A stretch of DNA of 64,000 nucleotides from assembly GCF_013373865.1 (NCBI RefSeq), contig NC_050476.1, positions 9,846,001 to 9,910,000 of the forward strand, in the 5' to 3' direction. Origin of the DNA: Monomorium pharaonis. Taxonomy: Eukaryota; Arthropoda; Insecta; Hymenoptera; Formicidae. The position numbers were made by a program, and so were the translations under genes. Shown here piece by piece: positions 20,660 to 31,934 of this stretch. Within the stretch, counting starts at the first letter, position 1. Each line of letters begins with the position of its first letter. The notes below the pieces were generated by a model. That model saw nothing but the letters and a program-made list of their open reading frames with translations. It made no database searches and was not told the origin of the DNA.

Positions 20660-22761
20660 ATGCCTCGACCGCCGACAAATTCGCCGAATGAAATTTAGGA
20701 TGCTCTGAAAGGGTTTTGTTTTATTGATAATAAAGGCAAACTTTTAGCATGGGACAACGATGTTTGGAAAAAGGCAGTTGATGCTATGAGAGGTAAAATG
20801 TTAAAGGACTACATCTATCTTTATTTATTTAAAAATAGGAATAATATGTTTAATTGAATACATGGAATCGAAATTGGAATGTACCAAAGATGAAAGTATC
20901 GATACAACCGCGGATAGTTCACACGCTTCAAATTGGTCAATGGGTGAAACAAATTGCGTATTACCAACTCTACGTAAATCAATAACTTTATCAAAAAATG
21001 AATGGGACATCCTCAAGTCAAATATTGTGAAGTACAAAGATCGCGAATATGGTGCTTGTAATTGGTTGGTCTGATGCGGTATATGACATCTTGTGGAGTC
21101 ATCTTAAATTGCCCTGTCCCTTCTCTTTAAAAAATGCTAAAATTAATCGAAATTTAGGCGAAATATTCTTGTGAATTAAAGGTAGTTGCTCAGAATGCGA
21201 ATCGAAAATTCACATATATAATCGAAAATTCACATATATTTCAAACCGAACCGACTGGAGATAACTTCATCTTAAATATTTCCACTTTCGATTTTCGTGG
21301 GATAGTTCATAAAAAAAAGCGGCAAGTTTGTGGTAACAGACGGATTCGTATTGGGAAAGAGTTGCAGGGTACATCTACTTATGCTTGGCGACGGAATGAA
21401 GCTAATAAATTAATGGATTTTGGAGATGTTGTACCGGTCAACCTACCGTCGGAAGATGTTGCACGTAAAGCAAAACAAGAAGTTCAAGATAAAGAGTTAG
21501 GAGTGTTCAAAGTTAAAGCAGCTCTTGCTTCAATATGGGACATAAAATATGGTCAAGAGTTCAATGGGTGTATTTATGAAATCGGGCTTGATCATTTTTA
21601 TGTGATGTATTGTAGTCCCACACAGCTTTTTCTATATAAAAAGTTTCAGAAGGAAGACAATATCGGTAGCATTAGCATTGATGCAACAGGTGGAATGATA
21701 AAACAGATTCCAAAGTCAGACGATTCGAAACGAATCGTTTATCTCTATCAGGCTGTTTGTAGCTATCGCAAGAAAATTTTGCCTTTATTTCAGTTAATTT
21801 CAGAAAAGCACGATACCAACACATTATCATATTGGATGCGAGAGTGGTTGCGTTCCGGGGCATTGGTTCAAAACAAGTAGTTATTGATTACTCACTGGCA
21901 CTTCTGAATGCAACTTCTTTAGCGTTCAACAATACCAATCTTAAGACATACATCGAGAACTGTATTGTCTTCGATAACAGCTCATCATCCATGCGTATCC
22001 AACGTCCTCGATGTCTTATTCGCATTGATATCGCACATCTTATCAAATTAATTGCGCGTTGGAGCTGCTTCAAACATGAATCTCCTGGGAAAAAGGACTT
22101 TTATTTACGTTGCGTTGGGCTTTTGACTACATGCACAAAGATTGATGGGTTCATTGAATTATGTACGGACGTTTTGTCAGTAGCATTTTCAATTTATGAA
22201 GATATTGACGATAAAAAAAGTCATTGTTTTGCTGCCCATAATAGAATTATAAATCGTATAAAATTTTATCACTTTCCTAACGATACGCCAAAAGATCCCG
22301 AAAACAGCGATTTCAAATTGCTGGAATGTCGCGAGGATTTTGACGAGACACTTTTATCGAGCAATGCACTTGATGCAATTATACAAAAAATCAAATCAGA
22401 TAGCACCGATAATTTGAAACAAGGCCGATTAAATCCATATTATTGTCCTGATTTTGGTTCTCGTCTCTTCAAATTATCAAAACAGTTTGTTTTATGGACA
22501 GCTGTAATGACATCCAGTGATGAACAAAACTCCACTCTCGTAGAACTAGAAAATAAACATGTTGCTAGTTCAACCCGAAGTGAAGAATATTTTTGGGAAC
22601 TCAAAAATCTAGGGGATTTTAAAAAGGGGAAGGCTATTCAGGTAGACAAATACCTTATTATTTATCTAAGATTTCTGATAGGAACCAATAAATTGTTGAA
22701 TGCGCCGGAAAAAAAATTCAGGAAGATGATCTCCTACTTAATAAACCACATGAAGAAGTAG
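20660..22761 (+). pseudogene. Broken DDE-type transposase (Mutator-like)
   Basis: Starts at the ATG in ATAAAAATGCCTCG. The frame is interrupted by a stop at codon 13 and several frameshifts (first part to about 20857, then 20862-21074, 21362-21880 and 21832-22761 in different frames). A Cys-x2-Cys motif (GSCSECES, near 21190) suggests an N-terminal zinc-binding region. Candidate catalytic acids are D in SIDATGG (21680), D in VVIDYSLALL (21886) and the D-x2-H of RIDIAHLIK (about 22027). Later blocks NPYYCPDF and STRSEEYFWELK resemble the end of RNase H-fold transposases. The 9-bp TSD of the element argues for Mutator-like; a KDZ-type transposase is the alternative. The frameshift at about 21870 splits WLRSGALV from KQVVIDYS. 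Confidence 0.65.
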
Positions 22762-22799
22762 TTATTGACGACATGAAAAACTGAATATTTGTTGACAAA

Positions 22800-23996
22800 T
22801 TGATCGAGTTAATAATAAATGATACAGATGAATCTTACGTTCATAATTCAGAGGATTTGGTAACAGATCTGGTAAAAACAGATTTATCTCAATCGGAAGA
22901 TATTACCGTTGACAGTATTCCATTCAAAACCTCCTTTCTTAACGAGGCCGAGAATTGGAAAGGTCTTAATAAAAAGACAAATTCGATTAAGTCAAAGACA
23001 TCAAATAGAGCAAACAAATGAGGTAAATATCTTATTGCATGTCCCGATATCGAGATTATTTATAAACGGCCGAAATTTACTTCAATGCTACCTATACTTG
23101 TGAACGGAAATTCTTTGAAACCAATAAACATAGGTAAACATATCATTAGTGTACGAAACAGTTGTGCATTTGATACTACCATTCAAAGTATTACAGCTGC
23201 ATATCACGATTTTGAGGCATATTCCGAATATCTCACAAAAAATAACATCTTTATATCTAAATTTATTCACACAATATCAACGATGGGTGTGTCGGCGAAA
23301 TTATACAATGAGCGAGGATATATTTTAAGTACCACAAAGGAAATAAAAGATGGAATATTAGGCTGTATGATTAATATTTTGTATCTACAAGAAAAATGTA
23401 TTCTTCGTGATGTGCCATCTCTTGAAGAAATCGCCCGATGCACTGATTGTTTGTTTGAAAAATCAATATGACGGTTTTACATATTAATCCAGTCCCCATA
23501 TACAAATATGGCGTGATAGGTTTACAAGAAGCTATAAATGAGGCTTGTAAACCAAGCAGTACAAGCATATGCTTACGATGCAAGAGTGCTAATATTATGA
23601 AAATCTTTTTGGGGAGCAGTCACATGTTACTTGACATCGAAGATGTTGGAAATGCTTTGCTTTTAAGTCGAATGGGTTATCCAAATTGCAGGAGAAAATT
23701 TACAATTGAGGAGATACTAGATAAGCTGGTTTACGACAAATACACATATAAGTTAGTTTCCGCAATTATTTACAGTGACAGTCATTATTTCGCATTTATT
23801 ATACGGATTACTGGTAAGTGGGAAATTCACAATGATCTCAAAGAACGAGTCATGAAGGTTACTGCGCGAATGCTTTTGCAGAAACATAGTATACATATGT
23901 TATTTTACGTTCGAATTTCCAAACCAACCAAGATCGACATGTCCGGTCAAAATCTTCTCTTATCGATGATCTTGCATAAAATGCAAGCACGTTCAT
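22800..23996 (+). pseudogene. Ubiquitin-hydrolase-like cysteine peptidase region
   Basis: Downstream of the transposase on the same strand. An acidic linker (22800-23018) is followed by one in-frame TGA (23019-23021) and then a region with SVRNSCAFDTTIQ (candidate catalytic Cys, about 23163). After a frameshift near 23465 there is a Cys pair (CLRCKS), then SDSHYFAFII with candidate His and KWEIHNDL with candidate Asp. Order N-C-D...Q, H-Y, W-x3-D matches the USP/UCH peptidase pattern. Ulp1-like proteases are known in some plant Mutator elements (Kaonashi); a USP-like version in an insect Mutator-like element is the inference here. It was probably one protein with the transposase, but could be a separate ORF. 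Confidence 0.5.
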
Positions 23997-24000
23997 CTAA

Positions 24001-24339
24001 ACACACGCACGCATGCACGCACGCGCGCGCGCGCGGGCGCACACACGCGCACCCGCACACGCACACACCACACACACACACACGCACACGCACACGCGCA
24101 CGCGCACGCACACGCGCACGCGCACGCGCACGCGCACGCGCACGCGCACGCGCACGCGCACGCGCACGCGCACGCGCACGCGCACGCGCACACGCACACG
24201 CACACGCACACGCACACGCACACGCACACGCACACGCACACGCACACGCACACGCACACGCACACGCACACGCACACGCACACGCACACGCACACGCACA
24301 CGCACACGCACACGCACACGCACACGCACACGCACACGC

Positions 24340-24388
<49 letters not shown>
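24001..24388. repeat. CA/CG-rich compound microsatellite
   Basis: About 390 bp of (CACG), (CACGCA) and finally pure (CA) units, beginning right after the peptidase-like frame. All long frames across it on both strands are artefacts. An A-rich tract (24389-24490) follows. Confidence 0.95.
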
Positions 24389-24391
<3 letters not shown>

Positions 24392-24599
24392 AATTAAATA
24401 CTAAAATACCAAATAAGAAGAAAAACACAACAAAAAAGAATTTAAAAAAAAGTAAAAAAAATACAAAAAATAAAAAAAGTAAAAAAAAGTGAAACCGATT
24501 TTCTGTCACGTCCTCGTCGTCGGTTTTGGTTAATACTAAGAATGGAAATTTATTATAATGATAATGCTTCTTGAAACTTTCAAAATTACAGCAATGTGT

Positions 24600-25121
24600 T
24601 TAGAACAAAAGAAAGCAAATACACTACAAACGTCTACAAACGATTCTGACTCGATCACCGCAAGCAGATTTAAGATATCTTAAAAATTAGCAATTATTAC
24701 TTATAAGGCATTTGTTTAAATAATTATACCAGGCGAACGGTTCAACTACAAACGAAAGCAAAATCACTACAAACGTCTACAAACAATTCTGAATCGATTC
24801 CCGGAAGCGGATTTAAGCTATCTCGAAAATTAAAAAATTTTTTATTTATAAATTGTTTAAATAATTATGCCGCGCAAACGGCTCAACTGCAAACGGAAAT
24901 AATTGTACTACAATCCACGACAAACGATTTGCTATAAGAAACAGTCATTAAAATTGATTTATTTTAAAGTCAGGGATGACGTTTTTTTAAATTTCGATAT
25001 TTTTTTTCTACGCTTCTACAAACAAAATAAATGTTACTACATTCAACTATATAAAAAAATTTTTCGAAAAAGAATTAAGAAAAAAAAATCCCTTCAAGTC
25101 GGGTGCCAAGTTCACAAAGCC
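24600..25121 (-). repeat. Right TIR of the Mutator-like element
   Basis: Reverse complement of the left TIR, with CACTACAAACGTCTACAAACGA and GAACGGTTCAACTACAAACG units near 24735 and 24877. The outermost tip CTTCAAGTCGGGTGCCAAG is well paired. It is about half the length of the left TIR, so unit number differs between arms. Confidence 0.85.
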
Positions 25122-25174
25122 CATATTTTTTTAGATTACTTGAGATTTGTTCGAATTTACTTCGCTCGGATAAA

Positions 25175-26217
25175 GTTCTGAAAAGCGCAAACTTCCGATC
25201 GCGCTAAAATTTTAACCAAAGCTCATCCTTGATTAGAGAAGAAAGTTCTTAAAAGAATTTTTGGCGACAAAGCCTCATTTGCCCCCAGCCCCTCTCAAAG
25301 CCTCCTTTTGACAATTTTTATTAAATATCTCCGAAAATATTGATTTTAGAGGAAAAAGTTTTAAACAAAAAATGAAGCTGTTAAAATGTTTTACAAAAAA
25401 TGTTAGGTACATTTTTTATGTAAATCTATTATTTTGGCTATCATGAAGAAAAAGAGTATTTTTTTCATCAAAATTTTGAAAGTTTTCATTATGTATTTTG
25501 GAAAAGATTAGCGTAAAAAATAGATATAGAGAATGCGTGGTATAGAGAACAAACACACACGGAGGGATGCAAGGGGGCCTTCGACCTCCCCTTTCCCGCA
25601 CCCACCCGCTGATAGGGCAGAAGTGTGCAAAATTCAAATAAGTACGTACATAATAAGAATCTTGTTTTGCGTGGAAATTTGCAAAGGGTTGTGCAGAGAA
25701 CGCGTGGGCGGGGGAGGGGCTTCGCCTCTCCCGCTGCATTCCGTCCCCGTATTTTTTCCTAACTCTAACCCACTAATTTTAAGTCGTTATTTGGCTATGG
25801 ATATCCAATTGACCACGTTACAAATTTGCAATTAAACTTTTGTTTACGTTAAATAAATATATATAACCTTTAAATTAAAAAATTTTCGCATAGTTAGTAA
25901 AATAAATTTTAAAAAATGTTTAACGGGGTCAATTTGACCCCCGCTGGGTCATAACAGCCAAAATAATAGGTTTATGTAAAAAATGTATATAACCTTTTTT
26001 GTAGAGCTTTTTATGAGCTTCATTTTTTGTTTTAAACTTTTTTCTCTAAAATCAATATTTTCGGAGGTATTTAGTAAGAACTGTAAAAACTTTGAAGGAG
26101 ACTGTGGGGTAAACGAGACTTTGTCGCCAAAAATCCTTTTAGAGACTTTTTTCTTTAATTAAGGGTGAGCTTTGGTTAAAATTTCAGCGCGATCGGAGGT
26201 TTTGCGCTTTTCGGAAC
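25175..26217. mobile_element. Foldback element with ~270-bp inverted arms
   Basis: Left arm (GTTCTGAAAAGCGCAAAC, GATCGCGCTAAAATTTTAAC, ATATCTCCGAAAATATTGAT) is mirrored at 25945-26217. The loop (25470-25940) includes a GC-rich patch with partly inverted GGAGGGATGCAAGG / CCGCTGCATTCCGTCC sequence. No protein supported. Confidence 0.75.
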
Positions 26218-28095
26218 GTACCCCTTTGCTCATCTAAGATTATCTTATACATTATATGAGTACATAAAGTATTATTTTTTTAGATCACTCTGGAATGTCT
26301 AGAATATCTTTATAGATTATATAGATATGATAGGTATTTTTGAGAACATCAATTTTAAATTTTCACTGCTTAAGAAAAAAAACCACAATTTTACAAAACA
26401 TTTATTACATATAAAAACACAAAAATGTAAAAATTTTGCAAACAGAATGTGTATATTATATGTATACATCTAATATACTATATCTATACATATTATATGT
26501 ATTTGACTCTCATAACGTTAGAGATTTTTTAATACTAACAAAACTTTTTACTAATAGATATAAATATTAATATTTTATAAAATAAATAATATTTAAAAAA
26601 ACATCAATAGTAATACAAACTTTGTGAAACAATATTGCAACTTATTGTTAGTTAAATTAAAAATGTTAAAATAAAAATTAGATATATCAAGTTAATAAAT
26701 AAAAAGGTACATTTGTGAATCAAATATCTGAAAATTTTTATGTGTATGTACTGCTATTCATTAATGCCTGAACTTATATTTTTACCATTAGTTATCTTAT
26801 TTATACGGCATTTATTATAACTATGGACAAAAGAGTCGTATTGTTATATGTTACATAAAAATGATCAATTCACATAGATGAGATAAAACACGACAAAAAT
26901 GTCACTGTGCAAACGGAAATCCAGGCATTAATGAATAGTAGTGTACTTAAATGTTATTAAAATCTTGACATAACTAAACTTTTTTAAATTATTTAAAATT
27001 CTTTCATAATCATTTCTTTATCTTTTTAAGAAAGAATTAAAGGATTAACACCCTGCATATTAATAGGACCATAAAATACATATCTCTCCTTAACTTTTTA
27101 AATATCATCTTTTTGTGTGGCCACTTAAGAACTTATAAATATTTTAACAGAAATTTTATTTCAAATATTTGATTACTTAATTTTTTCAAGACTTTTTCTA
27201 TATACCAACCAGTATCATAATAAACAACGTAATACATTTTGGTGTTTATTATACACTGCGAATTGTTATTTTCAGTACTTATGACACTTTTTTAAGACGA
27301 AGTTTCTCGGCATGCTTAAGAAACGTTTTCTTTAAAATGTCATTTTCTTGTACTGTTTTTGAAATTTTATCAATATAGAAAAAAGGTCGAGTAATGAACA
27401 TTTTATTTGAAGATATCGGTAGTGTTCTTTTTAATCTATTTTGTCGATTGTATTTTTCATTAGATTTTTTGTTAAGTGTAATGTTAGCACTGCACGTTAT
27501 CTTATTTTTTTCCAGTACTATCTGATTAAAATTTGACAACTTAGTATCGGAATCTGATTTTTTTCCTCTACAACGATCTCGGAGATTGTTTTCTCTTTGG
27601 TTTCTTCGATTGGAATTATTACTGAAGTTTTTAAAGATGACCTTTGTTTCGATTTTTTATTTTAAGTAGTATCCAAATTGTTACATAAATTTTAATTAGC
27701 ATCAGTTTTTGAAAAATAAGACATTAGCGGTTTTTTGGAAGAAGTCTGAGATGTTGTTGAAATGTCATTTAAATATTAAAAAAAGTCTATAAAAATTGAT
27801 CACCATCCATTTTGCACTTGTATTATTTTTATATTTACTACACTTGATTATTTTTATGGATGTATTGCAAAGAAAAATCAATTTTGCTTTACTATAATCC
27901 CGTTGGTTGATTTTAATCATGTAATTATTTGATCATCAAGCCCGTTTATTATTAAATATTTTAATAAAAAGTTATAATAAATTTTGTACAAATATTTTTA
28001 TAATTGGCGCATTTACTTTATATTATTATTTGTGTAGAAAAGACAATAAAACAATAGGACAGTAAGACAATTTATCTAATATAATATTTTTTTTC
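26218..28095. other. AT-rich region, mostly unassigned
   Basis: Includes one inverted pair ACTRCTATTCATTAATGCCTG (near 26746 and its mate near 26930-26945) delimiting about 200 bp, which may be a small MITE. An unassigned coding-like remnant lies at 27279-27770 on the minus strand. Nothing else recognised. Confidence 0.5.
27279..27664 (-). pseudogene. Unrecognised Lys/Asn-rich coding-like remnant
   Basis: An open frame of about 128 codons (from the stop near 27664 to the stop at 27279) contains KLSNFNQIVLEKNK and ISKTVQENDILKKTFLKH, the first Met being at 27539. A second frame just upstream reads SSKKPLMSYFSKTDAN and then ETKEKTISEIVVEEKN, so a frameshifted longer protein is possible. Composition is ordinary for AT-rich DNA and I recognise no domain. 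It may be an old ORF or chance. Confidence 0.2.
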
Positions 28096-28099
28096 TTAA

Positions 28100-28978
28100 G
28101 GGGCTACATACACCCAAAAATTTGGAAAAAAATGGCTTTTTTGTTTTTTGCATATTTGTAAAGTATAAAGTCTTGAGAATATGCCTTGCAAGTTTCAAAG
28201 TGATTCCTTGAAAATTGTCGGAGATATAGCGAAAAAGGTCCAAGCGCGTTTGACGATGTTGGGGCGTGATGAGCGCCTTTTAATCTTTTGCAGCAGATAG
28301 AATATTACGCCGGCAAGCTAGAATCGAAGCCTTTGATGCCGCTACATCTGGGGAGGGTTCACTGTATGGCCCTGGAGTGGATGACTCCATGTAAGTTTAA
28401 AAAAAATTATCTACGTTTTAACCGAATGTCAAACTTTAAACGCGTTTTTCTCGAAACCATGTTTTCAAAACGCGTGCCAAAAATATCTCGGAAACTGCTG
28501 GACCGATTTACTTGAAATTTGGAGAGCTTAATCTACACAAAAAAGGCAGTTTTTATCGTGGCGGTTTTTTTAGAGCTCTTACTTTTTTTAAAGTTAAAAA
28601 AATGACCGATTTTTACCTTTAAAAATTGCTTTTTTTCTTTAAACGGCCGCCATTTTGCCAAAAATCGATATTTTTAAAATTGGCCACGATAAAGACTAGA
28701 TAATATCATTCAGTTTAAGAAAATTCTAGGCTGGTCTGTTTTAGATAAGTCTTGTACGAGTTGCAATTGGCACCGCGGAGCATCTTTTTTTAACAAGGTC
28801 TTGCAACGAGGACAATATCTCTGCCATTTTTTAATATTTTTAGTTCAAATTTATTCTGAAACATGTTCTAAGAATGTATTTTAAAGTAAAGAAAACTAGG
28901 ATTAATTAGATACATTACGTTTCGAAAAAAAATTGAGACAAAGGCCTATTTTTTACGTCTCTGGGTGTATATAGCCCC
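28100..28978. mobile_element. TTAA-flanked TIR element (GGGGCTACATACACCC ends)
   Basis: Inverted ends GGGGCTAYATACACCCA are flanked by TTAA (28096-28099 and 28979-28982). TTAA duplication is the known habit of piggyBac and Kolobok-type transposons; which one is not decided. The inside includes an exon-like segment (28294-28390) and the phrase TGGACCGATTTACTTGAAA (28499), similar to one at 54168. Confidence 0.75.
28294..28390 (+). other. Exon-like segment with splice signals
   Basis: A 97-bp less AT-rich stretch is preceded by a pyrimidine-rich acceptor (TTTTAATCTTTTGCAG, ending 28293) and followed by GTAAGT (28391-28396). It is open in one frame (QIEYYAGKLESKPLM...). I do not recognise the peptide. 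A captured exon is possible, but so is chance in a MITE. Confidence 0.25.
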
Positions 28979-28982
28979 TTAA

Positions 28983-29070
28983 GGGCGCACATACCCACAC
29001 TTGGCGCCTTTTTTTACCTTTTTTTAAAAAAAGTAATTTTGTTTGGATATCACGCATTTTATAGTATTAA
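28983..29070. repeat. Left end of a TTAA-adjacent family (CACACTTGGCGCC)
   Basis: Starts at the TTAA shared with the previous element: GGGCGCACATACCCACACTT, then GGCGCC, TTTACC, poly-A/T and GGATATCACGCATTTT. Its complement occurs three times at 35256-35310, 35511-35596 and 35756-35846. Confidence 0.65.
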
Positions 29071-30400
29071 GCATCTTATTTAGGCTGCGTCAGTGAATAT
29101 TCACCGATTATCACAGTTATAAGTATGCCATTGCGAATCAGTGAATATCCACTGATTAAGATTTAGAGAGTGAAATGCGGTAGTAAATAATGTACCAAAT
29201 TTTTGTCTTCCTAAATGTCTAACAATGATACATTGGCTTGATATATGTGTAGCTTTTTGAATTCCTCACAAACTTTGATGGCACTTTGCTAAATCACTTT
29301 TTAAAAATAGAGAAACAAAGGTATTCCTATATTATTACTTTTGCCAGATAGATCAAATTTTTGTAATTCAACACTTATAATTTTATATTGTTTTATACAT
29401 AGACTCTAAATATTTATAACTGCAGCAACAAGCATTTGTTACTATATACTAACTACCTAATACTGCATGCTTTGTAATTTCCTGTAGAGCTTTATTTTCT
29501 ATATTACTTTTGTCAACTTCTGTTTGTAATTTGTCAATTTTTTATGGCTATATATTTAAAAAAAAGGTGCGTGCGTGCGTGCGTGCGTGCGTGCAATGTA
29601 TGTACACACATACATACTTAAATTTATATACGTACATATATACATATGTATATAAATATTATTACACAATGTTATTCTTTTCTGTCTTTTTCTCTCTCTC
29701 TCTTTTTCTCCCCCTTTCTCTCAATTTGACAATAACACTCTTTAACTAAAAATACATTAATTATAATTTATTTATATGTGTATATATGTGACTTACTTTA
29801 TTTTATTTTTATTACTTTTTCTTAATTTTTCCAAACTATTAAAATTTTTTTTCTTCTTATTGACTTTTTTTTATCTATTCTTCTTCTATTCTACTTTATC
29901 TTTAAATACAGTGTTTCTTCCTCTCTTTCTTTTAATATATAACTAAAAATAAAACATGACACAAAGTATATTGATTTATCTCAAAATAATTATTTCTATA
30001 AAAAAATAAAAATTTTATATAATATACTTATCTGATTATATAACCGTATAACGGATAGTACGTTATACTATAATCTCCTTGCGCAATGTAATATGCGTAC
30101 AGAAACTAAATAAAAACTTGCTCGCTATTAACCTCGCGCACGTCACATCATTAATCCCGAACTGTCACATTATCGTCGTGAAACTTGCCGCGGACTCGTC
30201 TGCTAACGTCAAAGTATATTTGACTACGAACGCGCACTTCTCGTCGGATCTACGAGACTTTTCTTATAAGAAATTATTAACCGTACGATTTACAGATATA
30301 TTACTTAATATTTATTCTTTACTCTCACAAAACGATCATATCACGAATGACAGCGATTTATCATCATATCAATATGCAGTATATATTTTATAAGAAACTG
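29071..30400. other. AT-rich stretch with a small (GTGC)n tract
   Basis: A short (GTGC)n tract at 29567-29594 and CT-rich tract near 29685-29720 are the only repeats seen. The part 30050-30400 is less AT-rich and has a 104-codon plus frame (30079-30393) that I cannot assign. Confidence 0.4.
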
Positions 30401-30439
30401 TCACAGGTAAGTTTTAGAAGAGCCCTCTCGTGTCGAATT

Positions 30440-30650
30440 CGTGTACTTGACAAAGACCGACGACGTATCTTAAATGAAAAATTTACATTTTGGACTTTGC
30501 GTCGCTATATCTCCGCTCGTAGAGCACGCAGAAAAAAAATGAAAACATTTTTTTTTATAAATCAGACCCAAGCTTTTGATTGAACCTAGTTAGAACTCGA
30601 TAGGTTAAATTGTTATTGAGATCTGATAATCTCAGGTGCTCGCAAGTATA
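30440..30650 (+). repeat. Inverted-repeat arm (mate at 33225-33445)
   Basis: GACGTATCTTAAATGAAA, TTTGCGTCGCTATATCTCC, AAGCTTTTGATTGAACCTAG and AGATCTGATAATCTCAG are matched in reverse complement at 33225-33445. Diverged, so old. Confidence 0.65.
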
Positions 30651-30869
30651 GAACTGTAGGTTACCGAGAAATATTTCCATTTTGACGGGACTTAGAAAAT
30701 TTTTGAATTTGTATCTTCAACTAAAGAAATTTTTTATTCCGCAGCTTACAGCTTCGAGTGCTAATAATTATCGATAGAATTCTTCAGGCGTCTGCCAGAA
30801 CTGCCGATTTTTACCGGAAACGATAAACGGTCTCAATTACATGGAATTTTTGTGCGATGAGTTGTAAAA

Positions 30870-31136
30870 TTTACTATTTTGCCTCCTGTTGCTATCGGCG
30901 ATATACCGTTATTTCGACGCAACATTATGCATGATGGATGTCCAGCACATTATGCAGGTTACAAATGCTATAATTAAATTAATCGCGCAGAAACGCAGGC
31001 CGAATTGGAGGAGCAAATACAAATAGCGTTTAATAATGTACAACGACACCACATTCAACATGCCACAGAAAGTGTCATAAATAGAGCAATTAAATGTTTG
31101 GAAGCTAATGGTGGACACTTTGAGCACTTGTTATAA
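30870..31136 (+). pseudogene. Tc1/mariner-like transposase C-terminal fragment
   Basis: One frame reads GDIPLFRRNIMHDGCPAHYAG, with the D-G-x-P-A-H motif around the second catalytic Asp of IS630/Tc1/mariner transposases. After an in-frame TAA it continues as ETQAELEEQIQIAFNNV and ends CLEANGGHFEHLL with a stop at 31134-31136, a tail typical of insect members. The stretch between (with the third acidic residue) is deleted, and the N-terminal half is absent. Clearly inactive. It may represent the autonomous lineage behind the CAGGGTGTTACAAAAGC foldbacks. Confidence 0.7.
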
Positions 31137-31219
31137 TGTTTTATTGTTTTATAATAAGTAAATTTAATTACCATTGAATTTTTTCTTACTTTGCCTGATA
31201 GACAAATCTTTGTAAGTCC

Positions 31220-31378
31220 TCTCAGCAAACACAAAGTTACATGTAACGTGCTTGTTAGTTGTAATTTCCCACTCAATAATATAATTGCAATATAACACAC
31301 GTATTATATTACAATTATATTGTTGAGTGGGAAATTACAATTAACAGGTACGTTACATGTAACTTGGTGTTTGGTGGG
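31220..31378. mobile_element. Palindromic MITE (CAGCAAACACAAAGTTACATG)
   Basis: A 159-bp palindrome containing GTTACATGTAAC and AATTTCCCACTCAA words. Its right end is GTGTTTGGTGGG. Same family as 51013-51170. Confidence 0.8.
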
Positions 31379-31822
31379 CTATAGCGGTAAAATTTTTTTT
31401 GGTAATCGGCAGTTCTGGTAGCCGCCTGAAGAATTTTATCGATAATTATTAGCACTCGAAGCTGTAAGCTGCGGAATAAAAAATTTCTTTAGTTGAAGAT
31501 ACAAATTCGAAAATTTTCTAAGTCCCGTCAAAATGGAAATATTTCTTGGTAACCGACAGTTCTATTGAAAATTTTGGTAGCCTTCCAAAGAATTTTATCG
31601 ATAATTATTAGCATTAAAAGCATTTTTTAATTTTTAATAACAAAGGGTCAATTTCACGCATTCTCCGTCACTGACTTTCTCTTGTACCTCCGCGCTTATT
31701 GACTTATTACAATGATGAATGAAGGCGAAACTATTTACCGCATCGAAAAATAGTATTAGACATTTCTTCTTGGATTTTCATTCTCTATCGTATGGTGCTA
31801 AGCAAATCCGATGCTTTTGTAA

Positions 31823-31829
31823 CACTTTG

Positions 31830-31887
<58 letters not shown>

Positions 31888-31895
31888 TGCGTATA
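31823..31895. repeat. (TA)n-(GT)n-(GTGC)n microsatellite
   Basis: Compound tract at the right border of the mariner-like element, starting at its terminal TA. Confidence 0.85.
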
Positions 31896-31934
31896 CGTTA
31901 GTGCGTATACGTGTGGCGTACGTGTGTACGTACA

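Larger units (their letters stand above)
18261..25121 (+). mobile_element. 6.9-kb Mutator-like element with complete ends
   Basis: The outer ends GGCTTTGTGAACTTGGCA and TGCCAAGTTCACAAAGCC are inverted. They are flanked by an exact 9-bp direct repeat CATATTTTT (18252-18260, 25122-25130), the known signature of Mutator-like insertion. Long TIRs (about 18261-19300 and 24600-25121) are built of ~142-bp repeats. Between them, on the plus strand, lie a GC-rich leader, a nested TA-flanked element, a TATA box, a broken transposase, and a peptidase-like region ending in a CA-rich microsatellite. Overall a large autonomous-type element, now decayed. Confidence 0.8.
30655..31822 (+). mobile_element. Decayed Tc1/mariner-like element
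   Basis: The right part (31385-31822) is homologous to 19708-20420 and ends GCATCGGATTTGC...GATGCTTTTGTAACACTTTG before TATATA. The left part (30655-30850) is the inverted equivalent. Between them sits a transposase remnant (30870-31136), and a palindromic MITE (31220-31378) is inserted. The left tip is not preserved. Confidence 0.65.

Noticed and set aside
30079..30393. 104-codon plus-strand frame
   Set aside because: Unassigned and lacking a domain or repeat homology in the window; mentioned only in the spacer entry.
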